NCBI GenBank assembly: GCA_963798325.1
Contig: CAWCSS010000001.1
Span: 1,240,001 to 1,304,000, forward strand
From: Solirubrobacter sp963798325
GTDB taxonomy: Bacteria > Actinomycetota > Thermoleophilia > Solirubrobacterales > Solirubrobacteraceae
Direction of reading: 5' to 3'
DNA: 64,000 nucleotides
Shown: positions 1 to 7,827 of the stretch, one piece after another
How positions within the stretch are numbered: the stretch's first letter is position 1
Layout of the letters: each line of letters opens with the position of its first letter
Program-made: the position numbers and the translations under genes
The notes under the pieces: model-generated
Told to the model about the DNA's origin: nothing
The model's database searches: none
Seen by the model: the letters and a program-made list of their open reading frames with translations, nothing else

Positions 1-33
1 ACCGATGACGGCGGCCACCATCGGACGCGTCTG

Positions 34-471
34 TCAAGGGATCGCGTCGAAGGCACGCGCGAAGCCAACGACGTCGCCGCGCGCCTGAAGCTCGAGCGCC
101 TCGCCGTCCTTGAAGGTCAGCACCAGCGGCGCCCAGGACTTGGCGATGTCGGTGTGGACCGACGCGAGCCGGTCGAGTTCGACCGCGCCCAGGTGGTCGC
201 CGACCGTGCTGAGCATCGGGTCCGCGGACCACACGTGCAGGTGCGTCTTGCCGAGTCCGAGGATCACGGCGGCGTCGAGCGGGACGTCGGTGCGTTCGGA
301 GTCCTTGTGCGCAGCGGCCCTCGCGGCGGGACGGACGACCAGGTAGTTGCCCAGCGGCCCGAGCCAGCGCGCGCCGCCCAGGGGCGTGTCGCGCCGGGCG
401 TACACCGCCGCGGTCAGCGGCTCTTCGTCGGTGGAGAGTGTGGTGACGAGATCCTTGTCCTGCACGTGCAT
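34..471 (-). CDS. hypothetical protein, 145 aa
   Basis: I do not recognise this protein. It is soluble, with no signal peptide or membrane segment, and mixes short hydrophobic strands with charged turns (for example LGPLGNYLVVRP and LVLTFKDGEALELQARG), suggesting a small beta-rich fold. The reading frame stays open upstream, but the ATG at 471 has a perfect AGGAGG box just before it, so I chose that start; the upstream extension is Arg/Pro-rich and overlaps the divergent gene. It is transcribed away from a membrane-protein/winged-helix pair, and the inverted repeat at 526-539 lies in the shared intergenic region, so co-regulation is plausible. Function unknown. Confidence 0.7.
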   Translation of the reverse strand: MHVQDKDLVTTLSTDEEPLTAAVYARRDTPLGGARWLGPLGNYLVVRPAARAAAHKDSERTDVPLDAAVILGLGKTHLHVWSADPMLSTVGDHLGAVELDRLASVHTDIAKSWAPLVLTFKDGEALELQARGDVVGFARAFDAIP

Positions 472-525
472 CGGCGCGCCTCCTGGAGGTCGTGTGCCAG
501 CCTTGTCGAGATAGTCCTTCCCGAC

Positions 526-539
526 GCAAAGCACTTTGC
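526..539. promoter_or_regulatory. palindromic operator candidate
   Basis: GCAAAG and CTTTGC arms are separated by two bases, and a further CAAAGC half-site lies at about 544-549. The site sits between the divergent genes at 471 and 536 and overlaps the TTG start of the latter. The second gene of the plus-strand pair encodes a winged-helix regulator, so autoregulation through this site is the simplest reading. This is an inference from position and symmetry. Confidence 0.5.
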
Positions 540-1189
540 AACACAAAGCAAGCAAGACAGGGCGGGCCCGTAAACCACCGACGCCGGAGCTCGCCGCGCG
601 CCACGGATCCGAGCGCGGGGACACCGGCCCGGACCCGATCGCGCTGGCGGCGAGGCGGCCGGGCGAGGCGCGTGCGGAGCTCGCCGAGATCGCTCGCGTG
701 CGCGAGCGCGCTCGAGACGGAGCGGGCGCGGCATGGTTTCCGCCGCTCGCGTTCGGGTCGGCCGGGATCCTGGCGGCACTCGTGCTCGCCGTCGCGGGGC
801 CCGCCGCCATCGGGCCGTACTGGCTGATCGCTGGGCTCGTGGCGCTGCTCGCGGTGCGCCGCCACTATCGCGGCCGGTCGCGCGCTCGCGGTGTCGCCGG
901 GCGACGGCGCATGTGGTACCTGGCCGGCTCGCTCTGGGCGATCGGCCTCGCGGCCGGGGTGGTCGGGGCCGAGCTTGGCGGGCTCACGGCGGGCCTGCTG
1001 GCGCCGATCGGCGTGGTGGTCGTGGGCTACGCGATCCTCTCCTGGTGGGATGGGCGGCCGGAGTTGATCGCGGGCGTGGGAGCCGGCGCGCTGCTGGCGG
1101 GCGCGGTGGCGGCGGGCGGCGGCGCCGCATGGCTGATCGAACTCGCCTTCGGGCTCGCGCTGTGCGCGCTGGGGGCGTGGATGCGATGA
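536..1189 (+). CDS. integral membrane protein
   Basis: The protein has a charged, Ala/Arg-rich N-terminus of about 65 residues, then roughly six hydrophobic segments starting near residue 67 (FGSAGILAALVLAV) and ending near the C-terminus. The layout resembles the small membrane proteins often encoded next to winged-helix (HTH_34-type) regulators in actinobacteria. The start is uncertain: the TTG at 536 lies inside an inverted repeat and has no clear ribosome site, so translation may begin downstream, for example at the in-frame GTG at 698. The stop codon overlaps the next gene by four bases (ATGA), indicating translational coupling. No enzymatic motif is visible. Confidence 0.7.
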   Translation: MQHKASKTGRARKPPTPELAARHGSERGDTGPDPIALAARRPGEARAELAEIARVRERARDGAGAAWFPPLAFGSAGILAALVLAVAGPAAIGPYWLIAGLVALLAVRRHYRGRSRARGVAGRRRMWYLAGSLWAIGLAAGVVGAELGGLTAGLLAPIGVVVVGYAILSWWDGRPELIAGVGAGALLAGAVAAGGGAAWLIELAFGLALCALGAWMR

Positions 1190-1518
1190 GCCACCCCAGC
1201 CGCCGGCTCGACGATGCGGTCCACCAGCGCACGCGGCTCGGGATCCTCGCCGTGCTGTGCGAGGTCGGGCGCGCGGACTTCACCTTCCTCAAGCAGACCC
1301 TCGAGCTCACCGACGGCAACCTGGCCAGCAACCTCGCCAAGCTCGAGGACGCGGGCTACGTCGCCAGCGAGCGCATCCTCGAGGGCCGCCGCCCGCGCAC
1401 CTGGGTCAGTGCCACGCCCGAGGGCCGCAGAGCGCTGGACGAGGAGATCGCGGCGCTGCAGGAGATCATCGCGGCCGTCGAGCGGGTCGCGCCCCGCACC
1501 GCCCCTCGGACCGCGTGA
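1186..1518 (+). CDS. winged-helix transcriptional regulator (HTH_34 type)
   Basis: This is a 110-residue single-domain DNA-binding protein. A helix-turn-helix covers about residues 15-60 (RLGILAVLCEVGRADFTFLK, then LTDGNLASNLAKLEDAGYV), followed by a wing containing GRRPRTWVSATPEGRRAL. This is typical of the compact ArsR/MarR-like winged-helix family that contains no ligand domain. The ATG overlaps the stop of the upstream membrane-protein gene, so the two are co-translated. The palindrome at 526-539 upstream of the pair is the likely operator. The ligand or signal is unknown. Confidence 0.88.
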   Translation: MSHPSRRLDDAVHQRTRLGILAVLCEVGRADFTFLKQTLELTDGNLASNLAKLEDAGYVASERILEGRRPRTWVSATPEGRRALDEEIAALQEIIAAVERVAPRTAPRTA

Positions 1519-1704
1519 CGACCCGCAAGCCGCGCCGCGGAGCGGTTCGCGAGTCGGAGCGACGCAATGGATACAGGCCTCACGGCCCGGCCGAACGCGC
1601 AGTCCACGACACTCACCATCGCCCGTGGCGTCGATCGCACCGGTCGAGACGTCCAACGTGAGCATCAGGCTCAAGCCAAAGGCCGCTGGTGGCGATAAGG
1701 GTGT

Positions 1705-1845
1705 ATGAGCAAGAACGCCCGCACGCTCATCGCGCTCGCCGTCATCGTCACCCTCGCCGTCTTGACGCCTCTGGCGCTCCACGCCACACAGGCGTCGCAG
1801 CGCGATCTCGACCGATCACTGCAGAGCATCCAGCGGACGCGCTGA
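1705..1845 (+). CDS. small single-pass membrane protein, 46 aa
   Basis: A short reading frame begins at ATG 1705 behind a weak AAGGG ribosome site. After a basic N-terminus (MSKNARTL) comes one hydrophobic helix of about 18 residues (IALAVIVTLAVLTPLALHA), then a polar tail ending QSIQRTR. The topology fits a small type I/II anchored protein. It has no recognisable family and no obvious operon partner. The coding call rests on composition and on the lack of a competing frame. Confidence 0.45.
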   Translation: MSKNARTLIALAVIVTLAVLTPLALHATQASQRDLDRSLQSIQRTR

Positions 1846-1987
1846 GTCGCGTCTTCGCCGGTGCGCGACGCGCTGCTCGGACCGCCGACGCGGCCACCAG
1901 AAGCGTTCACCACGCTGAACCGGCACGTCTGAGCTCCGACACGGCTGGGTAGCTCAAGGCCCACCAATCCAACAGGCGGAGTCCTTC

Positions 1988-2071
1988 GTGCTCACCATCT
2001 TGCTCATCATCGTCATTCTCCTGCTGCTCTTCGGCGGCGGATTCGGCTTCAGCCGCCGTCGCGGGCGCTGA
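1988..2071 (+). CDS. tiny membrane protein, DUF3309-like, 27 aa
   Basis: A GTG at 1988 follows AGGCGGAG (1974-1981) at good spacing. The product is almost entirely one hydrophobic helix (MLTILLIIVILLLLFGGG) ending in FSRRRGR. This closely resembles the very short DUF3309-type proteins, which start with the same Leu/Ile run and end in a Gly-rich basic tail. Their role is unknown. The assignment is by pattern only, and the frame is too short for composition statistics. Confidence 0.5.
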   Translation: MLTILLIIVILLLLFGGGFGFSRRRGR

Positions 2072-2120
2072 TTGACGGCCACGGCCACGGCTGACCGCCC
2101 GCAGGCACCCGCGGGGGTGG

Positions 2121-2906
2121 CTAGGCGGCCGCCGCGAGCGGCGCGACGCTGAGCTCCATCAGGAACGCCAGCGTGTCCGACGGCAGGAAGGAGCGCATCG
2201 TCGCGGCGACGTCGACGCCCGGCGTGCGCACCGCCCGCAGCATCGTCTCGATGTAGGCCTCCTGCCAGTCGAGCAGTTCGAGCCCGCCCGGCTCGCCGTG
2301 GCCAGGGTGCAAGGTGCTGCCGGGCGGAAGCTCGGCGCGCAGCCGGCGCAGGTTGGCGAGCCACTCGGCGGCGAACCCGTCGGCGAGGTAGCAGTGCGTG
2401 CGGTCATAGGCGAGGTCGGCCGAGAACACGCGCCACGGCTCGTCCGCGAGTGCCCAGAGCGAGTCGGCGGGCGACTCGGACGGCCCGAGGTCGGTCACGG
2501 TCAGCGCGATGCCGCCGAGCTCGACCGTGTCGCCGTCGGCCACCACCTCGGTCGGGAACGCGCGCTCTGGCGCCCACTCGTCGCCGAACATCGGACGCAG
2601 GATCTGCTCCTTGACCGGATCGTCGCGGCGGATCACCTCACCGACGCGCGCCGTCGCGAAGACCGGCAGCGGGCGGCCGTCCAGCAGCGCGACCAGTCCG
2701 CCGTAGTGGTCCGGATGCGCGTGCGTGAGGACGACGCCGAGCAGCGGCTTGCCGAGCGCCTCGGCCTGCGCGCGCAGCCCGCGTCCGCCGGACATCGTCA
2801 GCGTGGCGTCGACGGCCACGACGCCGTCGGCGCCCTCCACCAGGTAGGCGTTGACCGGCGTGTTCGCCACCGCGGAGCGGTGGCGATGGATGAGCAGGGG
2901 AGCCAT
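2121..2906 (-). CDS. MBL-fold metallo-hydrolase
   Basis: This 261-residue protein carries the HxHxDH signature (THAHPDHYGG, residues 61-70), a later metal-ligand Asp (FSADLAY, near 164) and a C-terminal His (PGHGEPG, near 203). The usual third-metal His after strand seven is not evident: the corresponding stretch reads GPSESPADS, so metal binding or chemistry may differ from classic members. The start was placed at ATG 2906 (MAPLLIHRHR); the in-frame extension to 2942 would run into the operator. It is divergent from an HxlR regulator and shares its operator, so it is probably the regulator's target. Substrate unknown. Confidence 0.88.
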   Translation of the reverse strand: MAPLLIHRHRSAVANTPVNAYLVEGADGVVAVDATLTMSGGRGLRAQAEALGKPLLGVVLTHAHPDHYGGLVALLDGRPLPVFATARVGEVIRRDDPVKEQILRPMFGDEWAPERAFPTEVVADGDTVELGGIALTVTDLGPSESPADSLWALADEPWRVFSADLAYDRTHCYLADGFAAEWLANLRRLRAELPPGSTLHPGHGEPGGLELLDWQEAYIETMLRAVRTPGVDVAATMRSFLPSDTLAFLMELSVAPLAAAA

Positions 2907-2925
2907 GTCACGGACGCTACGCGGA

Positions 2926-2963
2926 TAGGCACCAAGAGACAAGTAGGCACCTTTTGGTGCCTA
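2926..2963. promoter_or_regulatory. HxlR-type operator with extra half-site
   Basis: A perfect inverted repeat, TAGGCACC then TTTT then GGTGCCTA, spans 2944-2963. A third copy of the same half-site (TAGGCACC) lies at 2926-2933, eighteen bases upstream in direct orientation. The element fills the gap between the hydrolase start (2906) and the HxlR start (2980). The symmetry, position and neighbouring regulator support a shared, autoregulated operator. Confidence 0.75.
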
Positions 2964-2979
2964 CCCGTAGGATTGACAC

Positions 2980-3336
2980 GTGGACATGCAGCCGAACGTG
3001 CTCGACCAGAACTGCGAGTCGCGCCAGGCGCTCGACCGGATCGCCGACAAGTGGACGTGCCTGGTCGTCTACGCGCTCGTCGACGGCCCGCGCCGGCACG
3101 GCGAGCTGCGGCGCACCATCGAGGGCATCTCGCAGAAGATGCTCACGCAGACGCTGCGCAGCATGGAAGCCGATGGGCTCGTGCAACGAACGGTGTTCGA
3201 AGTCGTCCCGCCCGCGGTCGAGTATCGCCTGACACCGCTGGGCCAGACGCTCGAAGAGCCGCTCGTCGCCATCTGCCGGTGGGCGATGGAGCACGTGCCG
3301 GAGCTGCAGGCCGCCCGGGCGCGCACTCTCGACTGA
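2980..3336 (+). CDS. HxlR family winged-helix regulator
   Basis: This 118-residue protein matches the HxlR family in length and motif order: an N-terminal Cys (LDQNCESRQAL), the KWTCLVVYALVDGPRRHGEL segment, ISQKMLTQTLRSMEADGLVQ for the recognition helix, and VEYRLTPLGQTLEEPL for the wing. HxlR proteins are small dimers that often sense electrophiles or redox state through the N-terminal Cys, which is present here. GTG 2980 or ATG 2986 could start the protein. It is divergent from the MBL-fold hydrolase and probably represses both genes through the repeat at 2926-2963. Confidence 0.92.
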   Translation: MDMQPNVLDQNCESRQALDRIADKWTCLVVYALVDGPRRHGELRRTIEGISQKMLTQTLRSMEADGLVQRTVFEVVPPAVEYRLTPLGQTLEEPLVAICRWAMEHVPELQAARARTLD

Positions 3337-3600
3337 CCGCGCGTCCACGACGACGCCCTCGTGACTCGCGAGCGGGCACACGCCTGGGCCGATTTCCATG
3401 TCGCATTACCGGTTGACCGCCCTCCGCGTGGCTGGTTCAGTTCTTCCTGCAACCCCGGCAGGCGGCTTCGAATGAGCCCGGAGCGTGCAGCGCGCGCACA
3501 CTCCCTCGATCGCTCACGACGCCCGAAGTACCCAGGTGATCGCCTGGCGAATGCTTGCCGGCATCGCTCCCCCGACCACACCCCTATGGAGGCCTGTCAA

Positions 3601-4162
3601 ATGACAACCCCCGTGATGGATGCCCCCGCCGTCCGAACCCCGATCGGCATCGGCAGCGCTGCCCTCTATCAGTTCCCGAACGTCGGCTACACGTCCGACC
3701 AGAGCTGGCAGTCCGATCTCACCCAGCTCATGTCGCTGCTGCAGGGCGGCGCCGTTCAGCCGAACGCCCTGAACATCTGGACCAGCCTGGCACCCAGCGT
3801 GGCCGGGACGTCGTGGATCGAACCAGGTCCAGATGCAGGTCCAGGCCCGCGGCAAGGTCCACACCCTGAACCGCTACGGGCGCGGAGGGAACAGCACGAC
3901 CCTGCAGTCGCTCAGCGCCGCCGAGCTCAGGAGCGTCACGAGCATCAACTTCGTCGGCGTCAAGAACAACAACGGCCACAACGTGCTCGGGCAGCTCACG
4001 TTCCACTTCGGCCAGGGCGTGCCGCCTCGGACGATCGGGAGCCTCGGCACGTCGAAGCCGACGACCAGCGGCACCATCACGCCGCCCAAGAACACCGCGC
4101 TGCTCGGCTTCACCGCCCGGACGGGCGCGGACGTGGACGGGCTCGCGCCGATCTTCGGCTAG
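3601..4162 (+). pseudogene. jacalin-like lectin-domain protein, frameshifted
   Basis: Translation from ATG 3601 (GGAGG at about 3588) gives MTTPVMDAPAVRTPIGIGSA and runs well to about 3822. The related sequence then continues one frame over, from about 3824 to the stop at 4162. Removing one C from the CC at 3823-3824 joins the parts into about 186 residues. The second half (SITSINFVGVKNN-like strands, then NTALLGFTARTGADVDGLAPIFG) resembles the final strands of jacalin-like beta-prism lectins, where a GF-x-G-R-x-G segment precedes a terminal hydrophobic strand. No signal peptide is seen. The break may be a sequencing indel rather than a true inactivation. Confidence 0.6.
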
Positions 4163-4213
4163 ATCCCCAGTGCGCGCCGCCACAGCGCGGCGCGCACGTT
4201 CCGCCGCGCGGGT

Positions 4214-4918
4214 CTACTCGCAGGCCAGGCCGTCACCGTCGCGGTCCAGGTGCGTGTTCTGCTCATAGATCCCGTCGCCGCGCTCGAGCGGGTCGAGGCC
4301 GGCGGCGCGAACCTCGTCGCAGTTCTCGAAGGAGGCCGCGTCGCCGTCCTCGGCCTCGGGCTCGAGGGTCGCACCGGACTGGGGCTCGCTCGCCTGCCCG
4401 CCGGTCGGCTCGCTCGACACTGCGGCGACGGGTTCCGGCGCTTCGGGGGTGGCTGTGACCGTCGGTTCGGCCGGCGGCGCGGTCGATCCGGTGGTCTGCA
4501 GCGCGCTCGGACTGCGGGTCCCGATCACGACGCCGATGCAGCCCGCGACGAGAAGCAGCGCGCATGACGCGACCAAGGTCAACTGCGTCGTTGGCTGCAA
4601 GCGTCGCAAAGTGGCGACCAGGCTCACCAGGGAGACACCGAGCGTCTTCGGCTTCACCCTGCGGAAGCTCAGCTCCGTCCGCAGTGTCCCTCGATCCTCG
4701 GAGACGAACTCCCAGCCCTGGTTCTGCCACTTCGCTCTCGCGCTGCCCTCTCTGCCGCGCAGCGCTTTCACCGACATGAACACGTACCGCACCTGGTCGT
4801 CGGCCGGTCGGCTTCCGTTGTGAGCGTTCGCGCTCTGGCGGTCGGGCGGAGCCGCCTGCGGCGCCGGTGGAGGAGGTGACGCCTGCGGCGTTTCGTACCC
4901 AGGCGGAGGGATTGACAT
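4214..4918 (-). CDS. membrane-anchored Excalibur-domain protein
   Basis: In order, this 234-residue protein has a Pro-rich cytoplasmic head (residues 1-30), a basic globular segment (about 40-90, KWQNQGWEFVSEDRG), one transmembrane helix near 112-132 (LTLVASCALLLVAGCIGVVI), a Thr/Pro/Glu-rich extracellular linker, and a C-terminal Excalibur domain from about 197 (FENCDEVRAAG through HLDRDGDGLACE). Excalibur domains hold a DxDxDG calcium-binding loop closed by paired Cys residues, both visible here. The protein probably binds calcium at the cell surface. A second Excalibur gene lies just upstream on the same strand. Confidence 0.88.
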   Translation of the reverse strand: MSIPPPGYETPQASPPPPAPQAAPPDRQSANAHNGSRPADDQVRYVFMSVKALRGREGSARAKWQNQGWEFVSEDRGTLRTELSFRRVKPKTLGVSLVSLVATLRRLQPTTQLTLVASCALLLVAGCIGVVIGTRSPSALQTTGSTAPPAEPTVTATPEAPEPVAAVSSEPTGGQASEPQSGATLEPEAEDGDAASFENCDEVRAAGLDPLERGDGIYEQNTHLDRDGDGLACE

Positions 4919-5049
4919 GTGCGACGGAGCTCCTGAGGTTTCGCCCGCGCCGGAGCACGCGGGCTACAACATTTCTGCCAATCGAGACATCGGCCGGACG
5001 CAAGCATCCTTGAGCGCGAAACGGACGAAGGGCGAGTCTGCTCCGCCTG

Positions 5050-5081
5050 GAACCGCTGTCGCTGACGCGCGTCAGCGGTTC
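5050..5081 (-). terminator. hairpin overlapping the stop codon
   Basis: Nine-base arms GAACCGCTG (5050-5058) and CAGCGGTTC (5073-5081) flank an inner CTGACGCGCGTCAG palindrome (5062-5075). The hairpin includes the stop codon of the upstream minus-strand gene. No T-run follows, so it would be a Rho-dependent or stabilising stem rather than a textbook intrinsic terminator. Confidence 0.4.
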
Positions 5082-6010
5082 TCGCAGGCGACGCCGTCCT
5101 TGTCGCGGTCGAGCTGGGGGTTGGCGGCGTAGTCGGGGGTGCCGCGCTCGATGGGCGTCACGCCGGCGGCGCGCGCCGCGGCGCAGTTGGCGTAGACGTG
5201 CCGCGTGCCGGACGCCCGGCTGCCGCTGGTCTGGCCGGGGATGCTGGGCTGTGTGCGGCGTCACGGCTCCTCGGGAGGTGGGCGCCGAGCTTCGGGAGTT
5301 TCTGGCCGGGGCAGGTGGCGAGCACGCGGGCGATCGCGCTCTTCTCGGCGGCGGTGACCGAGAGGCTGGTACTTGCGCTTGACGGCGACCTGGCGAGCGA
5401 CGTAGGCGCACCGGAACGGCTTGTTCGGTGGCAGCCAGGTGGCGGCGTCCCCGTCGCCCTTGGCGCGGTTGATGTGCGCGTCGACGGCGAGCAGGTTCAG
5501 CGGGTCGTTGGCGAACGCGACGCGCTTCGCGGCGGACCACCGCTGGGCGCCCTTCTGCCAGGCGTCCGAGAGCGCGACGAGATGGTCGATGTCGACCTCT
5601 GACGTGCCGCCGCGGATGAAGCGGATGCCGGCCGTGGTGTAGGGGTCGGCGAGTGTGCCGGAAAGGACGCGGCAGTCATCCAGATATGCCGTGGCGGTGA
5701 GGTCGCGGGTGAGGATCCGATCGCGGGTGTCGCAGCCGTCGGTGGTGGCCCAGCCGTCCCCGAACTGCTCGCGGCTGTAGCCGGTCTTCGGCGCACGGCC
5801 CTTGACGGGGAGCTTCGCCGCCGCGGCGGCGGCGGTGCCGGTCGCGGCGAGAGCGTCGTGCGCGTCGGTCTTCGCCGCGTCCCCCTTCGCACGATGCTCG
5901 ACGGTCGAGGTGTCGCTGTGGAGGCCGGCGCCGGCGGTCTGACCGCACCCGGCGACGACGACCGTGAGGGCGAACACGGCGATGATCTGGGGACGGGTTC
6001 GCATACGCAT
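5072..6010 (-). pseudogene. secreted HNH-type nuclease lipoprotein with Excalibur tail, frameshifted
   Basis: A lipoprotein signal (MRMRTRPQIIAVFALTVVVAGC) leads into a DUF1524/HNH-like nuclease domain with the DIDHLVALSDAW motif and the conserved NDPLNLLAVDAHINRAKGD segment. The frame breaks after KRKYQ; dropping one G from 5364-5365 restores LSVTAAEKSAIARVLATCP, the usual family ending. A second shift between about 5225 and 5260, this time a missing base, is needed to reach a C-terminal Excalibur domain (HVYANCAAARAAGV, then QLDRDKDGVACENR). Both ends look intact, so the breaks are likely sequence errors. The combination of extracellular nuclease and calcium-binding tail is common in actinobacteria and may serve DNA scavenging. 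Confidence 0.75.
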
Positions 6011-6205
6011 GAAGACGGCACGGACAGCCCGCACAGGGCGCGAACGATCGCACGCGCCGCGCGGGTCCTATCGGCATCGCCGGCAGACGGCTTGATCCGG
6101 CGGTCGCGGCTCCGAGACGAGCCGTCCGCTTTCCAACCGTCGAGTTGTGAGGGGGCTCCGCGTCGAGTAGGACCCGAGACTCGGTTGCCGTTCGGGATGG
6201 GGACT

Positions 6206-6593
6206 ATGGCTGAGTCGCACACCATTGCAGGGACTGCCAAGGGCGAACCGCTGCCCGTGGGGCGCGTCGGGGTGCGTCTGCGCATTCCGTTGTCGGGTGG
6301 TCCGAGCCGCCGCTGGTCGCGTGATCTCAGCGCACGGCTGACCGCGGAGTTCGCGGGCCATTCGAGCGTCGGCCATCTCCGCCTCGATGAGGTGGTCCAA
6401 GGTCACGAGATCGTGCTCGACGGTGTTGAGGCCGGCGAGGCGAACGTGCTCGCCGGCGCGGTGGAGCGTGCCGTCGATGCGACGAACCGAGCCTGCGCGG
6501 ACGCTCCGGATGAGCTCGGTCCCGCTGAAGTCGCGAGACGAGGCCGAGGCCATCGCGCGCACGGTCGCGGACCGTCAGCGCCCCGGCGGCTGA
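6206..6593 (+). CDS. hypothetical protein, possibly frameshifted
   Basis: The frame from ATG 6206 (or ATG 6197) gives a plausible folded protein: GVRLRIPLSGGPSRRWSRDL, then an alternating stretch SVGHLRLDEVVQGHEIVLDG and a helix GEANVLAGAVERAVDATNRA. After about 6500 this frame becomes Arg-rich and runs to 6706, overlapping the convergent gene. One frame over, the sequence gives SRDEAEAIARTVADRQRPGG with a stop at 6593, a much more natural ending. I therefore suspect one extra base near 6490-6530. The protein lacks membrane segments and I cannot assign a function. Confidence 0.45.
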
Positions 6594-6614
6594 ACACCGG
6601 GACGCCACGCGGGA

Positions 6615-7757
6615 TCAGCGACCGACGGCGGTCCGCACGAGCGCCCGCAGGATCGGCGTGTCGACAGCCTCGAGCACGTCGTCGTTCCAGGTCACGGCGA
6701 CCGTGACGTTCTCACGGCGGAGGTGCCAGAGCTCGGTGTGCATACCGAGCCCGTCGCCGCTGTGGCCCCACATCTCGCGCGCATCCACCGAGTCGCGCGC
6801 GAGCCCGAGGCCATAGGCCTCCCAGAACCCGCCGCGGCGGAAGCGGGTCATCTCCGCCAGCGAGGCGGGCTTCAGGATGCTCCCGCCGAGCAGCTCGTGC
6901 GCCCAGCGCGCAACCGAAGGGACGTCCCCCGCGAGCGCCGACGCGGTGCTGCCCAACCCGGCGAAGGAACGGTTGGGGACGAAGGGGCCGCCGTCGCTCG
7001 CGTCAACCGGGTCGGCGACTCCGTGCGGGTACCAATAGGCGTGGGCGATCGGTGGACGGGGACGCTCGGCCGGCTGCAGCACGAGCCCGTCGCCGCCCGG
7101 ATGATCGAACACGTCGCGGCGCATCAGCTCGGAGACCGGGGCACCCCCCGCACGGGCAAGCACGAGCCCCGCGATCACGAAGCCCGTGTCGGAGTACTCC
7201 GTCTCGGCGGTCCGCGCGCTCGGCCGCGGCGAGCCGCGAACCTCGTCCTCAGGACCCAGGCGCGCCCCGGGGCGGCGGAGCACGCGCATGAAGAACGCCC
7301 TCGGCGGGTCGCGGGCGCCCGAGGTGTGGGCGAGCAGATCACGGACCGTCGCCGCCGCGTCGCCCCGCCACGCCGGATACCAGCGCCGGATCGGATCGTC
7401 CAACGAGAGCCGGCCCTGCTCGACCAGCCGCAAGGCGAGCGTCGCCGTCGCCATCTTGGTCACGCTGTTGAAGGTCAACGATGTCTGCGTGGTCATCGGC
7501 TGTGGCGGGTCGATGACAGCGAGACCGTACGCGCCGGACCACTCGCGCCCGTCGGGGAACACCACCGCCGCCACCGCGCCGCCCGGGATGCCGGCCTGCG
7601 CGATCTGCTCGCGCAACTGCGCATCGAGCTTGCCGGCCACGGCGGCCGTCAGCCGCGGAACCGACCCATGCGCGGCCTGCGCCCGCGGTTTGGCGGCGCC
7701 GCCACCGCACCCTCCGACGGCCAGCACCGCCAGACAGGCGAGCGCACGGCGTCCCAC
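6615..7757 (-). CDS. serine hydrolase, beta-lactamase/DD-peptidase-like lipoprotein
   Basis: From GTG 7757 the protein opens with a lipoprotein signal (RRALACLAVLAVGGC, Cys at residue 17), then a class C-like serine hydrolase domain. The catalytic SxxK is SVTK at residues 98-101. The second motif reads YSD in ETEYSDTGFVIAG, where classic members have YxN, and MWGHSGDGLG near the end fills the third-motif position. The 380-residue length is typical. The longer frame to 7973 adds only Arg-rich sequence. Such lipoproteins act outside the membrane as peptidases or esterases; antibiotic hydrolysis cannot be inferred. Confidence 0.9.
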   Translation of the reverse strand: MGRRALACLAVLAVGGCGGGAAKPRAQAAHGSVPRLTAAVAGKLDAQLREQIAQAGIPGGAVAAVVFPDGREWSGAYGLAVIDPPQPMTTQTSLTFNSVTKMATATLALRLVEQGRLSLDDPIRRWYPAWRGDAAATVRDLLAHTSGARDPPRAFFMRVLRRPGARLGPEDEVRGSPRPSARTAETEYSDTGFVIAGLVLARAGGAPVSELMRRDVFDHPGGDGLVLQPAERPRPPIAHAYWYPHGVADPVDASDGGPFVPNRSFAGLGSTASALAGDVPSVARWAHELLGGSILKPASLAEMTRFRRGGFWEAYGLGLARDSVDAREMWGHSGDGLGMHTELWHLRRENVTVAVTWNDDVLEAVDTPILRALVRTAVGR

Positions 7758-7827
7758 GCTCGCGACGCTACTCCGATGGGCCGGGCCGAGCAACCATCCG
7801 TCGCCGCGGGGCGGCACGCGGCCGCGG

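Noticed and set aside
6615..7757. Antibiotic-resistance beta-lactamase
   Set aside because: Motifs show only the broad serine-hydrolase family, with YSD in the second motif; resistance cannot be inferred.
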